A stretch of 6,704 bases of DNA from an uncultured Pseudomonadota bacterium (lineage in GTDB: Bacteria > Pseudomonadota > Gammaproteobacteria > Burkholderiales > Burkholderiaceae): the NCBI GenBank assembly GCA_946480245.1, contig CAMLIZ010000201.1, positions 1 through 6,704 on the forward strand. Direction: 5' to 3'. Made by a program: the position numbers and the translations under genes. The notes beneath the pieces were generated by a model. The model was not told where the DNA came from. It did not search any database and saw only the letters and a program-made list of their open reading frames with translations. Shown here piece by piece: positions 5,776 through 6,704 of the stretch; positions within the stretch are counted from its first letter, which is position 1, and the number at the start of each line of letters is the position of its first letter.

Positions 5776-6704
5776 ACGACCTGCTGATCACCGCGATGCT
5801 GATCGCGGCGCTGTTCCTGATCCTCGGCAGCGGCGTGTGGATCGGCCTCACGCTGTCCGGCGTGGCGTGGATCGGCATGCAGCTGTTCAGCGCACGGCCC
5901 GCCGGCGACGCGATGGCGCTCACCATCTGGGGTTCCGCCTCCAGCTGGACGCTCACCGCGCTGCCGCTGTTCGTATGGATGGGCGAGATCCTGTTCCGCA
6001 CACGCCTGTCGCAGGACATGTTCAAAGGCCTGGCGCCCTGGATGCAATGGCTGCCGGGCCGGCTGCTGCACACCAACGTGATCGGCTGCGCGATCTTCGC
6101 AGCGGTGTCGGGCTCGAGCGCGGCCACCTGCGCCACGATCGGCAAGATGAGCCTGCCCGAGCTGAAGCGGCGCGGCTACCCGGACGACATCTCCATCGGC
6201 TCGCTGGCCGGTGCCGGCACGCTGGGCCTGTTGATCCCGCCATCGATCATCATGATCGTCTACGGCGTCACCAGCGACGTGTCGATCGCCGAGCTGTTCA
6301 TCGCCGGCGTGCTGCCCGGCGTGCTGCTCGCGCTGCTGTTCTCGGGCTATCTGGTGCTGTGGGCCTTGCGTCACCCGGATGCGGTGCCGCCGCGAGACGA
6401 GCGCCTGAACCTGCTGCAGAAGCTGGCGGCCTCGCGCAGCCTGATCCCGGTGATGTTGCTGATCGCCGCGGTGCTCGGCTCCATCTACACCGGGTTGGCC
6501 ACCGCCACCGAGGCCGCCGCGATCGGCGTGGTGGGGGCGCTGGTGCTGTCGGCCTCGCAAGGCTCTCTGAACTGGCGGACGTTCAAGGACTCGCTGCTCG
6601 GCGGCACGCGCCTGTACTGCATGATCGCGCTGATCCTGGCCGGCGCCGCCTTCCTCACGCTGTCGATGGGCTACATCGGCCTGCCGCGCCACCTGGCCGA
6701 ATGG
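5772..6704 (+). CDS. dctM: TRAP transporter large permease subunit DctM, second set (partial, C-terminus missing)
   Basis: The frame is open from the ATG at 5772 to the right edge: 311 codons of an expected 425-430, so roughly the last quarter is outside the window. It is very hydrophobic, with repeated helices. Large-subunit signatures are visible: AAVSGSSAATCATIGKM (110-126), GTLGLLIPPSIIMIVYG (149-165), SIAELFIAGVLPG (171-183) and GLATATEAAAIGVVGAL (241-257). The SGSSAAT and TEAAAIG regions lie where structures of related TRAP transporters place sodium and substrate sites. The N-terminus (WIGLTLSGVAWIGM, LTIWGSASSWTL) aligns with the first DctM at 1-179. The ATGA overlap with dctQ and lack of its own strong ribosome site suggest coupled translation. 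Intact as far as seen, with no frameshift or stop. Confidence 0.95.
   Translation, partial: MNDLLITAMLIAALFLILGSGVWIGLTLSGVAWIGMQLFSARPAGDAMALTIWGSASSWTLTALPLFVWMGEILFRTRLSQDMFKGLAPWMQWLPGRLLHTNVIGCAIFAAVSGSSAATCATIGKMSLPELKRRGYPDDISIGSLAGAGTLGLLIPPSIIMIVYGVTSDVSIAELFIAGVLPGVLLALLFSGYLVLWALRHPDAVPPRDERLNLLQKLAASRSLIPVMLLIAAVLGSIYTGLATATEAAAIGVVGALVLSASQGSLNWRTFKDSLLGGTRLYCMIALILAGAAFLTLSMGYIGLPRHLAEW

Noticed and set aside
5571..6692. A 373-codon minus-strand open frame opposite the second dctQ and dctM
   Set aside because: Its translation is Gln/Arg/His/Ala-rich and lacks any family pattern, while the plus strand gives an unbroken DctM with its signature motifs.
1..6704. Mobile element, CRISPR array, phage or defence genes
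   Set aside because: No transposase, integrase, regularly spaced repeats, tRNA or toxin-antitoxin-like genes were seen; all space is filled by the transporter, enzyme and regulator genes.

Overview
The window is GC-rich, tightly packed bacterial DNA. Codons favour G or C at the third position, gaps are very short, and the make-up (TRAP transporters, a LysR-type regulator, a COG5631-type MarR regulator, a YcsI/DUF1445 enzyme) suggests a betaproteobacterium, probably of the Burkholderiales. That placement rests on composition and protein style, not on a marker gene.

There are two gene blocks. On the minus strand, reading from about 4118 down to 1: a MarR-like regulator, a LysR-type regulator, a DUF1445/D-glutamate cyclase-family enzyme, then a TRAP transporter set dctP-dctQ-dctM, with dctM cut off by the left edge. 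On the plus strand, reading from 4260 to the right edge: a second TRAP set dctP-dctQ-dctM, with dctM cut off by the right edge after 311 codons. The two sets are clearly paralogous: the binding proteins share roughly 55% of mature residues (hand count), and both small and large membrane subunits share long motifs. The blocks diverge from one control region, about 4119-4259. It holds a plausible sigma70-like promoter, an AT-rich patch and two GGTG...CACC dyads just downstream of the predicted start of transcription.

A working model (inference): the locus imports and processes a small carboxylate related to glutamate, most likely pyroglutamate (5-oxoproline) or a D-glutamate derivative. Two facts support it. 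The binding proteins resemble the pyroglutamate-binding DctP6/DctP7 subfamily of Bordetella pertussis, a resemblance recalled and not searched. The enzyme belongs to the family that includes mammalian D-glutamate cyclase, which makes 5-oxo-D-proline from D-glutamate. The two regulators probably control one or both transport sets. No RNA genes, insertion sequences, CRISPR arrays, phage genes or clear terminators are visible. The least expected feature is the pair of complete, diverged TRAP systems around one enzyme, which could reflect two substrates or two stereoisomers.
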